Shown here in pieces: positions 8,244 to 15,790 of a DNA stretch of 64,000 nucleotides. Numbering within the stretch: the first letter of the stretch is position 1; each line of letters begins with the position of its first letter. The translations under genes were made by a program, and so were the position numbers. Below the pieces are notes generated by a model. The model was not told the DNA's origin. It made no database searches and worked only from the letters and a program-made list of their open reading frames with translations. This DNA is from GCA-2746605 sp963704835 (lineage in GTDB: Bacteria; Bacteroidota; Ignavibacteria; Ignavibacteriales; Melioribacteraceae), in the NCBI GenBank assembly GCA_963704835.1, contig CAVPHW010000003.1, positions 186,001-250,000 on the forward strand. Reading direction: 5' to 3'.

Positions 8244-9488
8244 TTATTTTTTAACACTTTCAATAACTTTGTTTTTTGTCCAAGCAGTTTTACTTTTAGT
8301 ATGTCTAGTAATTACTTGATGTGGCAAACTTGTTAAATTAATAAAACCTTCAGCATCTTTATGATTAAAAGCATCTTCATCTGTGTACGTAGCAAGTTCT
8401 TGACTGTAAAGACTGTTTTCTGAGACTCTTGATAAAATTTTAATTGTTCCTTTGTACAATTCCAAAGTCACTTCTCCGCTAACTCTTTCCTGAACTTTAT
8501 CGAAAAAGGCGGTAAGTGATTCAAATAAAGGAGTAAACCAGAATCCATCATAAATGAGATTTGCGTATGTATTAGAAACATTTTGTTTATATCTAAAAGT
8601 GTCTTTATCCAGGGTAAGTTTTTCTAATTGTCTATGAGCTTCATGCAGAATTTGTGCCCCAGGTGCTTCATAAACTTCTCTTGATTTTATTCCAACAACT
8701 CTGTTTTCAATAATATCTAGTCTTCCAATTCCGTGCTTGCCGCCGATATCATTCAATGTACTTACTAATTGTGCGCCTGGTATTTCTACATCATCTAATT
8801 TTATAGGAATTCCTTTTTTAAAAGTAATTTTGATTGTTTCAGATACTTGAGGGGCATTTTTAGGATTGGCAGTTATTTGATAGGCATCTTCAGGTGGTGC
8901 TAAAGAAGTATCTTCCAAAACTCCACATTCAGTTGCAATTCCCCATATATTTTCATCAATAGAATAGGGTTTTTCTAAATTTACGGTGATTGGGATGTTG
9001 TTCTCTTTTGCATAAATAATTTCTTCTTCTCTGCTTTTAAATTCCCAATCTCTTAATGGTGCAAGAATTTGAATATCAGGATTAAGCGTTTTCATTCCAA
9101 CTTCGAACCTTACTTGATCATTACCTTTCCCTGTACATCCGTGAGCAACCATATTTGCATTTTCTTTTTCAGCAATTTCTATCATAAGTTTTGCTAATAG
9201 AGGTCTGCCAATAGCTGTAGCAAGAGGATATTCTCCTTCGTAAAGAGCTCCGCCTTTTAGAGCTTTCCAAGCATACTCTTCAATAAACTCTTTTTGTAAA
9301 TTTATTACATATGCTTTTGAAGCTCCTGTACTTAAAGCTTTCTCTTCAATATTAACTATCTCGGATTTCTGTCCTAAATTTCCGGTAACAGTAATGATTT
9401 CTGCATTATATTTTTGGCTCAGCCATTTTACCATTACACTTGTGTCTAATCCACCGGAATATGCTACAACTATTTTATTATTTTGCAT
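8244..9488 (-). CDS. argG: Argininosuccinate synthase
   Basis: ArgG joins citrulline and aspartate using ATP to make argininosuccinate. The 414-residue protein opens with the ATP-pyrophosphatase P-loop AYSGGLDTSVMVKWL and has the AHGCTGKGNDQVRFE segment near residue 117, both family hallmarks. The length is normal. The ATG is preceded by a good GAGGTGAG site 13 bases after the argR stop, so argR and argG should be co-transcribed. Citrulline must come from an ornithine carbamoyltransferase, which is not in this window. Confidence 0.97.
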   Translation of the reverse strand: MQNNKIVVAYSGGLDTSVMVKWLSQKYNAEIITVTGNLGQKSEIVNIEEKALSTGASKAYVINLQKEFIEEYAWKALKGGALYEGEYPLATAIGRPLLAKLMIEIAEKENANMVAHGCTGKGNDQVRFEVGMKTLNPDIQILAPLRDWEFKSREEEIIYAKENNIPITVNLEKPYSIDENIWGIATECGVLEDTSLAPPEDAYQITANPKNAPQVSETIKITFKKGIPIKLDDVEIPGAQLVSTLNDIGGKHGIGRLDIIENRVVGIKSREVYEAPGAQILHEAHRQLEKLTLDKDTFRYKQNVSNTYANLIYDGFWFTPLFESLTAFFDKVQERVSGEVTLELYKGTIKILSRVSENSLYSQELATYTDEDAFNHKDAEGFINLTSLPHQVITRHTKSKTAWTKNKVIESVKK

Positions 9489-9501
9489 TGTCTAACTCAC
9501 C

Positions 9502-9960
9502 TCACTTTTTGTAATTGTCTGTTATTAAATCTTTAAGGATGTCTAATATTTTTTCAATATTTGGTACTTTATTTGGAATAATTAAGACAGTATCATCACC
9601 ACCAATTGTGCCAAGAATTTCTTCTCTATTTAATCGATCAATATAATGAGCAACACCTTGCGCTCTTCCGGCTAATGTCCTTAGTACAATCATTGATTCA
9701 TTTTGGGCAATATTTAGGATTTCAAGCCCGACCAACTTTGCAATTTCTTTGCCGTAATCTGTACTGCTCAAAGTATATTGAACACCAAGATTTGTAAAAG
9801 TTCTAATAACTCCTAAATCGGCAAAATCTCTGCTTAAAGTTGCTTGGGTAATTGTAACTCCTTCATTTCCCAATAATTTAAGAATTTGTTCTTGATTAGA
9901 AATAATTCTGTCTGATAGAATTCTTTTAATTTTGTTTTGTCTAACTAATTTTGCTGACAT
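9502..9960 (-). CDS. argR: Arginine repressor ArgR
   Basis: This 152-residue arginine-responsive DNA-binding protein has an N-terminal winged helix with TQATLSRDFADLG (about residues 38-50). Its C-terminal hexamerisation and arginine-binding domain carries GTIGGDDTVLII (about 117-128), whose paired aspartates bind arginine in the family. The gene sits inside the cluster it is expected to control, overlaps argD by 16 bases and precedes argG by 13 bases. Candidate operators lie upstream of argC. Confidence 0.95.
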   Translation of the reverse strand: MSAKLVRQNKIKRILSDRIISNQEQILKLLGNEGVTITQATLSRDFADLGVIRTFTNLGVQYTLSSTDYGKEIAKLVGLEILNIAQNESMIVLRTLAGRAQGVAHYIDRLNREEILGTIGGDDTVLIIPNKVPNIEKILDILKDLITDNYKK

Positions 9961-11150
9961 AATTCTTCACTTTGTTTTGTGATTAAATTTTCAATTAATA
10001 ATACGCTTTTAAATGTATTTATAAATTGATAAATATGTAAGTCCTCCACAATAAGCGGCGGAAGAATTCTTAGCACATTATTTCCTGCCGTTCCAACTAC
10101 TACTTTATTTTCAAGCAATTTAATAGCAACAGTTTTAGCATCAACAGATTCAATAAATTCGATTCCAATCAATAATCCTTTAAATCTTATTTCTTTGATA
10201 ACTGCCAAATTTTCAGCTTTGATTTTTTCAACAAATAGTTTTCCAATTTGTTCAACTTTATTAAGAAGTTCTGGAGTAATTAAATCGGCAACTTTATTAG
10301 CAACAGCTATTGAAACTGGATTTCCTCCAAATGTTGAACCATGGCTCCCCGGAGTAATTACTTCTGCTACCTTATCAGAACAAATAACAGCTCCAAGCGG
10401 TAAACCATTTGCAATGCCTTTAGCAACTGTAACAATATCTGGAATAATTGAACTGTGCTGAAAAGAAAAATATTTTCCGGTTCTTCCATTACCGGTTTGT
10501 ATTTCATCAACTATCATCAATAGGTTTTTCTCTGTGCAAATTTCTCTTACTTCTTTTAAATAATCATCAGAAGGTATAATAATTCCGTTTTCACCTTGAA
10601 TTGGCTCAAGCATTACAGCAATAGTGTTTTCATCAGTAGCATTTTTTATCGCATCAATATTGTTATAATCAACATTTATGAAACCGGGCAAAAGAGGATG
10701 AAATCCTTCCCAAAGTTTTTCTTGTGCAGAGGCAGATAAACTTCCATAAGTTCTTCCGTGAAATCCACCATTAGCAGTAATAATATTAAATCTGCCTTTC
10801 CCAAATTTTCTTGCAAATTTAATTGCAGCTTCATTTGCTTCACTTCCTGAATTGCAGAAAAACACTTTATCTAACCCTGAATTCTCACAAAGTTTTTTGG
10901 CTAAAGTTTCTTGTGGACTAGAAGTAAATAAATTTGAAACATGCCATAAGTTATCTATTTGATTTACTGCTGCGTTGATAAGCTTCGTATTTTTATGTCC
11001 AAATCCAGTTACAGCAATACCGCAAAGAAAATCCAAATATTTATTCCCGGATTCATCATATAGATATACACCATCACCTTTGGTGAACTCAACTTCATTT
11101 CTTTTATAGGTATTTACTTGGTAAGTTTTATTTTTGATATCAGTTGACAA
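9945..11150 (-). CDS. argD: Acetylornithine aminotransferase
   Basis: This 401-residue class-III PLP aminotransferase converts N-acetylglutamate semialdehyde to N-acetylornithine. It shows FCNSGSEANEAAIKFARKF near residue 96, the MIVDEIQTGNGRTGKYF segment near residue 215 and the PLP lysine in VTVAKGIANGLPLG near residue 243. Such enzymes can also act in lysine synthesis as succinyldiaminopimelate aminotransferase. Placement between argB (11-base overlap) and argR (16-base overlap) sets the arginine role. Confidence 0.95.
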   Translation of the reverse strand: MSTDIKNKTYQVNTYKRNEVEFTKGDGVYLYDESGNKYLDFLCGIAVTGFGHKNTKLINAAVNQIDNLWHVSNLFTSSPQETLAKKLCENSGLDKVFFCNSGSEANEAAIKFARKFGKGRFNIITANGGFHGRTYGSLSASAQEKLWEGFHPLLPGFINVDYNNIDAIKNATDENTIAVMLEPIQGENGIIIPSDDYLKEVREICTEKNLLMIVDEIQTGNGRTGKYFSFQHSSIIPDIVTVAKGIANGLPLGAVICSDKVAEVITPGSHGSTFGGNPVSIAVANKVADLITPELLNKVEQIGKLFVEKIKAENLAVIKEIRFKGLLIGIEFIESVDAKTVAIKLLENKVVVGTAGNNVLRILPPLIVEDLHIYQFINTFKSVLLIENLITKQSEELCQQN

Positions 11151-11889
11151 TCCAAGTCCCTCTTAGATTATTTTCATTCATTTCATTTCCAATCCAAATA
11201 TTTTTAATTCCACTTGAAAGCAAATTTAGACATGCATTAATTTTTGGTATCATTCCGTTATTTATTTCACCGGAACTCATTCCGTCTCTCAATTGAGTTG
11301 TTGATAAACTATTCTGAAATTCACCATTAAGCTTTACGCCTTGCACATCTGAAATGAAGAATACAGAATCTACTTTTAGTAATTTAGCAAGTGCACCTGC
11401 AAATAAGTCAGCATTAACATTCATTAAGTTGCCATCTTTATCTCTGCAAATACTAGAGAATACGGGTACAATACTATCATTCAACAAATCTACTATCCAT
11501 TTCTTATCAGAATTTGAAATAGGATTTCCAACAAAACCAAGTTTATCATTTACATATTCAGCCACAAATGAATCCATGTCAATTCCATTCAACCCGATTG
11601 CTTTAATTCCATTTTTATGAAGATAAGCGTTTATTCTACCGTTAATTAAACCACCTTGAACGGCAGCAGTTATTTCCATTGTTTCTTTGCAAGTAATCCT
11701 TTGTCCTTCAAAAAATTCCGATTTAATACCCATTTTTTCAGCCCATTGGGTAATTAAATTACCTCCGCCGTGAATTAAAATAACCGAAGAATATTTGGAC
11801 TGCAGACTCTTAATTAAATTTACTCCAGCCAGATTATTTGTGAAATCTTCTAATGATTTCCCACTTATTTTTAAAATTGCTATACTCAT
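11140..11889 (-). CDS. argB: Acetylglutamate kinase
   Basis: ArgB phosphorylates N-acetylglutamate, the second step of the pathway. This 249-residue amino-acid kinase fold has the nucleotide-binding LKISGKSL near the N-terminus, the substrate loop LIHGGGNLITQWAEKMG near residue 38 and the FISDVQGVKLNGE segment near residue 178. The length matches the shorter, E. coli-like class. I see no N-terminal extension of the arginine-inhibited hexameric class, so feedback control may rest mainly on ArgR. It lies 9 bases after argJ and overlaps argD. Confidence 0.95.
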   Translation of the reverse strand: MSIAILKISGKSLEDFTNNLAGVNLIKSLQSKYSSVILIHGGGNLITQWAEKMGIKSEFFEGQRITCKETMEITAAVQGGLINGRINAYLHKNGIKAIGLNGIDMDSFVAEYVNDKLGFVGNPISNSDKKWIVDLLNDSIVPVFSSICRDKDGNLMNVNADLFAGALAKLLKVDSVFFISDVQGVKLNGEFQNSLSTTQLRDGMSSGEINNGMIPKINACLNLLSSGIKNIWIGNEMNENNLRGTWIVN

Positions 11890-11898
11890 TTTCTTCTC

Positions 11899-13137
11899 TT
11901 AAGATCTATAATGTGCGTTAATCTTGATGTATTGTTCAGAATAATCGCAAGTCCACCAAGTTGTATTCGCCTTGCCATCATTCAAATCAAGTGTGAGATT
12001 AATATTTTTTTCTGCCAACAGTTTAGCAGCTTCTTTTTCTACATTTGTTATTTTATAGTTTGGCTGAAAAACTGCCAAATCATCAAAGTAGAGAGTGACT
12101 TTTTCCGGAAAAATATTTGCACCCGAGCTACTTGCGGCTGAAATTATTCTTCCCCAATTTGGATCGCCGCCGTTCAAAGCTGTTTTTACAAGTGGGGAAT
12201 TACAGATTGCCTTAGCAATTATGTTCGCATCTTTATCAGTTGGAGCATTTGTTACATTTACTGTTACGAATTTAGTTGCACCTTCACCATCAGCAACGAT
12301 AGACTTCGCCATTTTTATTGAAAGGTCTTTTAATGCTGATGCAAATATTTGATAATCCTCAGAATCTTTTTCTACCTCAATATTGCTAACTCCATTTGCT
12401 AACATTAGAACCATGTCATTTGTGCTTGTTTCACCATCAACAGAAATTTTATTATAAGAATCATTTATTGCTTCGGATAGAGCAGACTGTAAAACTTTTT
12501 TTGAAATTCTCGCATCAGTTGTTACAAAGCCAAGCATAGTAGCCATATTTGGCATTATCATTCCGCTGCCTTTTGCAATTCCACCAATTGTAATTTCACC
12601 ATTACTTAGTTGTACGGTAACAGCAAAATGTTTTGATACCAAATCAGTAGTCATAATTGCTTCAGCCGCAAGTAGTCCACCATTATCGTTTAGAGTATTT
12701 TTTAACTCTTCAAGTGAATTTATAATTGCAGAAATATTTAATCGTTCACCAATAACACCTGTTGAGCTTATTAACACTTCATTTTGTTTTGTATGCAAAA
12801 CTTCAGCACATTTACTTTGTACTTCTATTGCATCTAAATAACCATCTAATCCGGTGCAAGCATTAGCATTCCCTGAATTAACTAAAATGGCTTGAACTTT
12901 ACCCGATTGTTTGGTTATATCTTCACAAATTGTAACAGGTGCAGCTTTTGCCTTATTTAAAGTATAAACGCCAGCAACCTCGGCTGGAACCTTAGAGTAA
13001 ATCAACGCCAAATCTTTGTTCTTCTTTTTTATTCCGCAATGAATTCCAGTTGCCTTAAAACCTTGGGCAGATGTTATAGATCCATTTTCGATATAAGAGA
13101 ATTTATTTTCCACTTCAGTAATAGTTTGGTTAAACAT
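11899..13137 (-). CDS. argJ: Glutamate N-acetyltransferase / ornithine acetyltransferase
   Basis: ArgJ moves the acetyl group from N-acetylornithine back to glutamate, giving the cyclic arginine pathway. The 412-residue precursor has the self-cleavage site in KGSGMIMPNMATMLGF near residue 190, where the Thr after Ala becomes the N-terminal nucleophile of the beta chain. GEGATKFVTV near residue 285 and GGDPNWGRIISAASSSG near residue 325 are family signatures. Whether it also uses acetyl-CoA (bifunctional type) cannot be told. It overlaps argC by 8 bases and precedes argB by 9. Confidence 0.96.
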   Translation of the reverse strand: MFNQTITEVENKFSYIENGSITSAQGFKATGIHCGIKKKNKDLALIYSKVPAEVAGVYTLNKAKAAPVTICEDITKQSGKVQAILVNSGNANACTGLDGYLDAIEVQSKCAEVLHTKQNEVLISSTGVIGERLNISAIINSLEELKNTLNDNGGLLAAEAIMTTDLVSKHFAVTVQLSNGEITIGGIAKGSGMIMPNMATMLGFVTTDARISKKVLQSALSEAINDSYNKISVDGETSTNDMVLMLANGVSNIEVEKDSEDYQIFASALKDLSIKMAKSIVADGEGATKFVTVNVTNAPTDKDANIIAKAICNSPLVKTALNGGDPNWGRIISAASSSGANIFPEKVTLYFDDLAVFQPNYKITNVEKEAAKLLAEKNINLTLDLNDGKANTTWWTCDYSEQYIKINAHYRS

Positions 13138-14158
13138 TTGCTAATTGTTCCTTATAACTTTTGATTCCTAGAGACTCATCCCAACCGTAGAGTTTGTTCA
13201 TATTCTGCATAGCTTGTCCTGAGGCACCTTTGATTAAATTATCTATTGCAGCTGTTATTATAATTTTATTTTTCGCACACTTAACATTTAGATCACAAAA
13301 GTTTGTTCCAATTACCCATTTCAACTCCGGTGGAGTTTGTCTAATTCTAACGAAATTTTTTCCTTTATATTCCATTGAAAATAATTCATCAATATCTTTT
13401 TGTTGAAATGCATTTTCTGTATGAATAATTGTGGTTGAATAAATTCCACTAAAAACCGGCAGTAGGTGAGTAGTTAATGAATATTCAATATTCTCATTAT
13501 ATTTTTTTAACTCTTGCTCAATTTCTACTTCATGTCTGTGAGTCCCGACGTTATATGCTTTAACGCTATTGTAGTTTTCAGTAAAAAGTAAATCAGTAGA
13601 AGCTTTCTTACCAGCCCCACTTAATCCGGAGTAAGATACTGTTGAAATACTTTTAAGATTATTTCCAATATTTTTTACAAGTGGAATTGAAGAAAGCAAA
13701 GCAGTTGTAGGATAGCATCCTGGATTAGCAATTAAATTTGTCTCACTATAGTTTTGGGCAAATTCAGCTAAACCATAAATTTTTGAATCTAGAAACTCAG
13801 GTGCAGTGTGAACAAGATTATAGGTTTGAAAAAATAATTCTTTTTCATCCAATCTAAAATCGGCACCTAAATCTATTACCTTTTTGTTTTCGTTTAGCAA
13901 CATTGGAATATATTTAATCGATTCTCCATGAGGCAATGCAAAAAAATAAACGTCGTGCGATAATTCTAAATCATCAATACTCTTAATAGTTTGGTTTTCA
14001 ATTTCACTTACTAAATCGGGAAATACATCATGAATTGATAGCATGGCACTTTTATTAGCATATATGCAAAACTCACTTACATTGGGATGTGAGTTACAAA
14101 ATTTTATAATATATTTACCGGTGTAACCAGACCCACCGATGATACCGACGGAAATCAT
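13130..14158 (-). CDS. argC: N-acetyl-gamma-glutamyl-phosphate reductase
   Basis: ArgC reduces N-acetylglutamyl phosphate to the semialdehyde using NADPH. The 342-residue protein begins with the Rossmann motif GIIGGSGYTGKYI and has the catalytic cysteine in ANPGCYPTTALL near residue 148. It is the first gene of the arg cluster, with the long regulatory gap and ARG-box-like sites upstream. Confidence 0.96.
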   Translation of the reverse strand: MISVGIIGGSGYTGKYIIKFCNSHPNVSEFCIYANKSAMLSIHDVFPDLVSEIENQTIKSIDDLELSHDVYFFALPHGESIKYIPMLLNENKKVIDLGADFRLDEKELFFQTYNLVHTAPEFLDSKIYGLAEFAQNYSETNLIANPGCYPTTALLSSIPLVKNIGNNLKSISTVSYSGLSGAGKKASTDLLFTENYNSVKAYNVGTHRHEVEIEQELKKYNENIEYSLTTHLLPVFSGIYSTTIIHTENAFQQKDIDELFSMEYKGKNFVRIRQTPPELKWVIGTNFCDLNVKCAKNKIIITAAIDNLIKGASGQAMQNMNKLYGWDESLGIKSYKEQLANV

Positions 14159-14241
14159 TTCAAGCCTTTTTTAAAATTGGATTAATTGTTTAAAATTGCG
14201 ATATGTTTAAATTTTACCCCAACAAGGGGCGAGGTGGAGAT

Positions 14242-14319
14242 ATGCGTAGATATTCTCTTCCAGATGGAAGAATAATATTAGAACTATATTTAGATGAAAA
14301 AATCATGACGAAAATATAA
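14242..14319 (+). CDS. Possible 25-residue small ORF
   Basis: An ATG preceded by GAGGTGGAG opens a 25-codon frame (MRRYSLPDGRIILELYLDEK, then IMTKI). The strong Shine-Dalgarno-like sequence is the only support, and length and context give no function. It could be a leader peptide, a gene remnant or chance. Confidence 0.2.
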   Translation: MRRYSLPDGRIILELYLDEKIMTKI

Positions 14320-14349
14320 GTTCAAACAGACATTCTGTCAAGAAAATAT

Positions 14350-14363
14350 TGCATATAAATACA
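14350..14363. promoter_or_regulatory. Candidate ARG box (ArgR operator) 1
   Basis: TGCAT-ATAA-ATACA matches the ARG-box pattern TGAAT-N4-ATTCA at 8 of 10 conserved positions. It lies about 190 bases upstream of argC, which starts a cluster that encodes ArgR. Confidence 0.4.
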
Positions 14364-14400
14364 ATGACAATGAATTATGTGCGCATATTATGCAAAAATA

Positions 14401-14414
14401 TGCATATATATTTA
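14401..14414. promoter_or_regulatory. Candidate ARG box (ArgR operator) 2
   Basis: TGCAT-ATAT-ATTTA matches TGAAT-N4-ATTCA at 8 of 10 positions and lies 51 bases from the first candidate. Paired sites are usual for hexameric ArgR, although the spacing here is wider than the enterobacterial pattern. Confidence 0.35.
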
Positions 14415-14614
14415 CATGGTTGAAATAATCAATCGTTACTTCGAAAATATTGGAGGTTTTTTATTGCACTAATTTCATCTGAACCATTTAATTATATAGG
14501 CGTCTAAATAAACATAAGCATTACTTTATAAGGAAATAGGATAATCAATCTTATAATTTGTGTTTACATAAAGATTTAAGATTTGTATATTCACTAAATA
14601 AATGAGGAGTAATT

Positions 14615-15694
14615 ATGAGTTCAAGAAAATCAACATTATATTTTTTCTTGGTAATCTGCTTTTTATTAAGCGGAATATCATTTGGACAGGCAAATTTATC
14701 TTTTAATCGAGTAAGCCCAAAGTCTGTAACTTCCCAAAGTGTTGGGTTTGCAACTATAGTTGTAGATTACAGCCGACCAGGAGCAAAAGACAGAGAAATT
14801 TGGGGAAAACTTGTTCCATTTGGTTTGGCACCAAACGCTTTTGGAAATGGTAAACCAATGCCTTGGAGAGTTGGTGCAAATGAAAATACTACAATTAGTA
14901 TAAGTCATGATGCAAAAGTAAACGGTATGGCATTGCCAGCAGGAAAGTATAGTCTGCATGCAATTGTGCTAGAAGATGAGTGGACCATTATATTGAATAG
15001 CGATGTTAACGCTTGGGGTAGTTTCTTTTATGAATCTGCAAACGATGTTTTGAGATTTAATGTTAAACCGCAAAAAGCTGAGTATAAAGAGTGGCTAACT
15101 TTAGATTTTGACAATTTTTCTGTTGGTTCCACAAACCTGAACATTTGTTGGGGAGATGTAAAAGTCCCAATAAAAATTGAGTTTGATCAACATATAATTA
15201 CTCTTAATACTTATAGAAAAGAATTGACTAACATTCAAGGTTTCAATCAAGCCGCATGGGGTGCTGCAGCAGGCTATTGTTTGCAGAATAAAGTAAATTT
15301 AGATGAAGCTATGTTATGGATTGATAAAGCTTTAAGTATGAATGGCGGGAATAATTTTAATAACAATTCTACTAAAGCTGGATTGTTAACTGCTATTGGT
15401 AAAAAAGACGATGGCGATAAATTAATGGAAGTCTCAATTGCTGGTTCTAATGAGGCAGAACTTAATGCTTATGGATATCAGTTGATGACTCAAAATAGAC
15501 TGGATGATGCAATCGAGATTTTTAAATTAAATATTAAAAGACATCCAGATGCATGGAATGTATACGATAGTCTAGGAGAAGCTTTAAATAATAAAGGTGA
15601 TAAAAAAGGAGCCAAAATGAATTATGAACTGGCTCAACAGAAAGCACCTGAAGCTCAAAAAGCTCGTATTGAAGTCATTATAAAAGGATTATAA
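14615..15694 (+). CDS. Secreted DUF2911 protein with TPR repeats
   Basis: This 359-residue protein has a signal peptide (residues 1-25, ending around SFGQA), a DUF2911 domain of unknown function (about 27-170, with VDYSRPGAKDREIWG and PAGKYSLHAI) and a C-terminal helical region with TPR-like repeats (about 200-355, for example LDDAIEIFKLNIKRHPDAWN). DUF2911-TPR proteins are common in Bacteroidota and relatives and have no established role. The start follows a GAGGAGT site. It is followed 96 bases later by the PIG-L gene, and co-transcription is possible. Confidence 0.85.
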   Translation: MSSRKSTLYFFLVICFLLSGISFGQANLSFNRVSPKSVTSQSVGFATIVVDYSRPGAKDREIWGKLVPFGLAPNAFGNGKPMPWRVGANENTTISISHDAKVNGMALPAGKYSLHAIVLEDEWTIILNSDVNAWGSFFYESANDVLRFNVKPQKAEYKEWLTLDFDNFSVGSTNLNICWGDVKVPIKIEFDQHIITLNTYRKELTNIQGFNQAAWGAAAGYCLQNKVNLDEAMLWIDKALSMNGGNNFNNNSTKAGLLTAIGKKDDGDKLMEVSIAGSNEAELNAYGYQLMTQNRLDDAIEIFKLNIKRHPDAWNVYDSLGEALNNKGDKKGAKMNYELAQQKAPEAQKARIEVIIKGL

Positions 15695-15790
15695 ATTCAA
15701 TTTAATTATTAGTCTACAGAGGTTAATTTAGTTCTAACTTCTGTAGCTAATATTTTTAGTTTTCATTAAATTCAATTTCAGGAGCAACTA

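Larger units (their letters stand above)
14159..14614. other. Divergent control region between argC and the DUF2911 gene
   Basis: This 456-base AT-rich gap separates the divergent genes. It contains a CCCC-AACAA-GGGG hairpin (14217-14229) in the likely argC leader, a possible 25-codon ORF (14242-14319) and two ARG-box-like sites at 14350-14414. The DUF2911 gene has a clear ATGAGGAGT ribosome-binding region just before its ATG. Confidence 0.5.
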
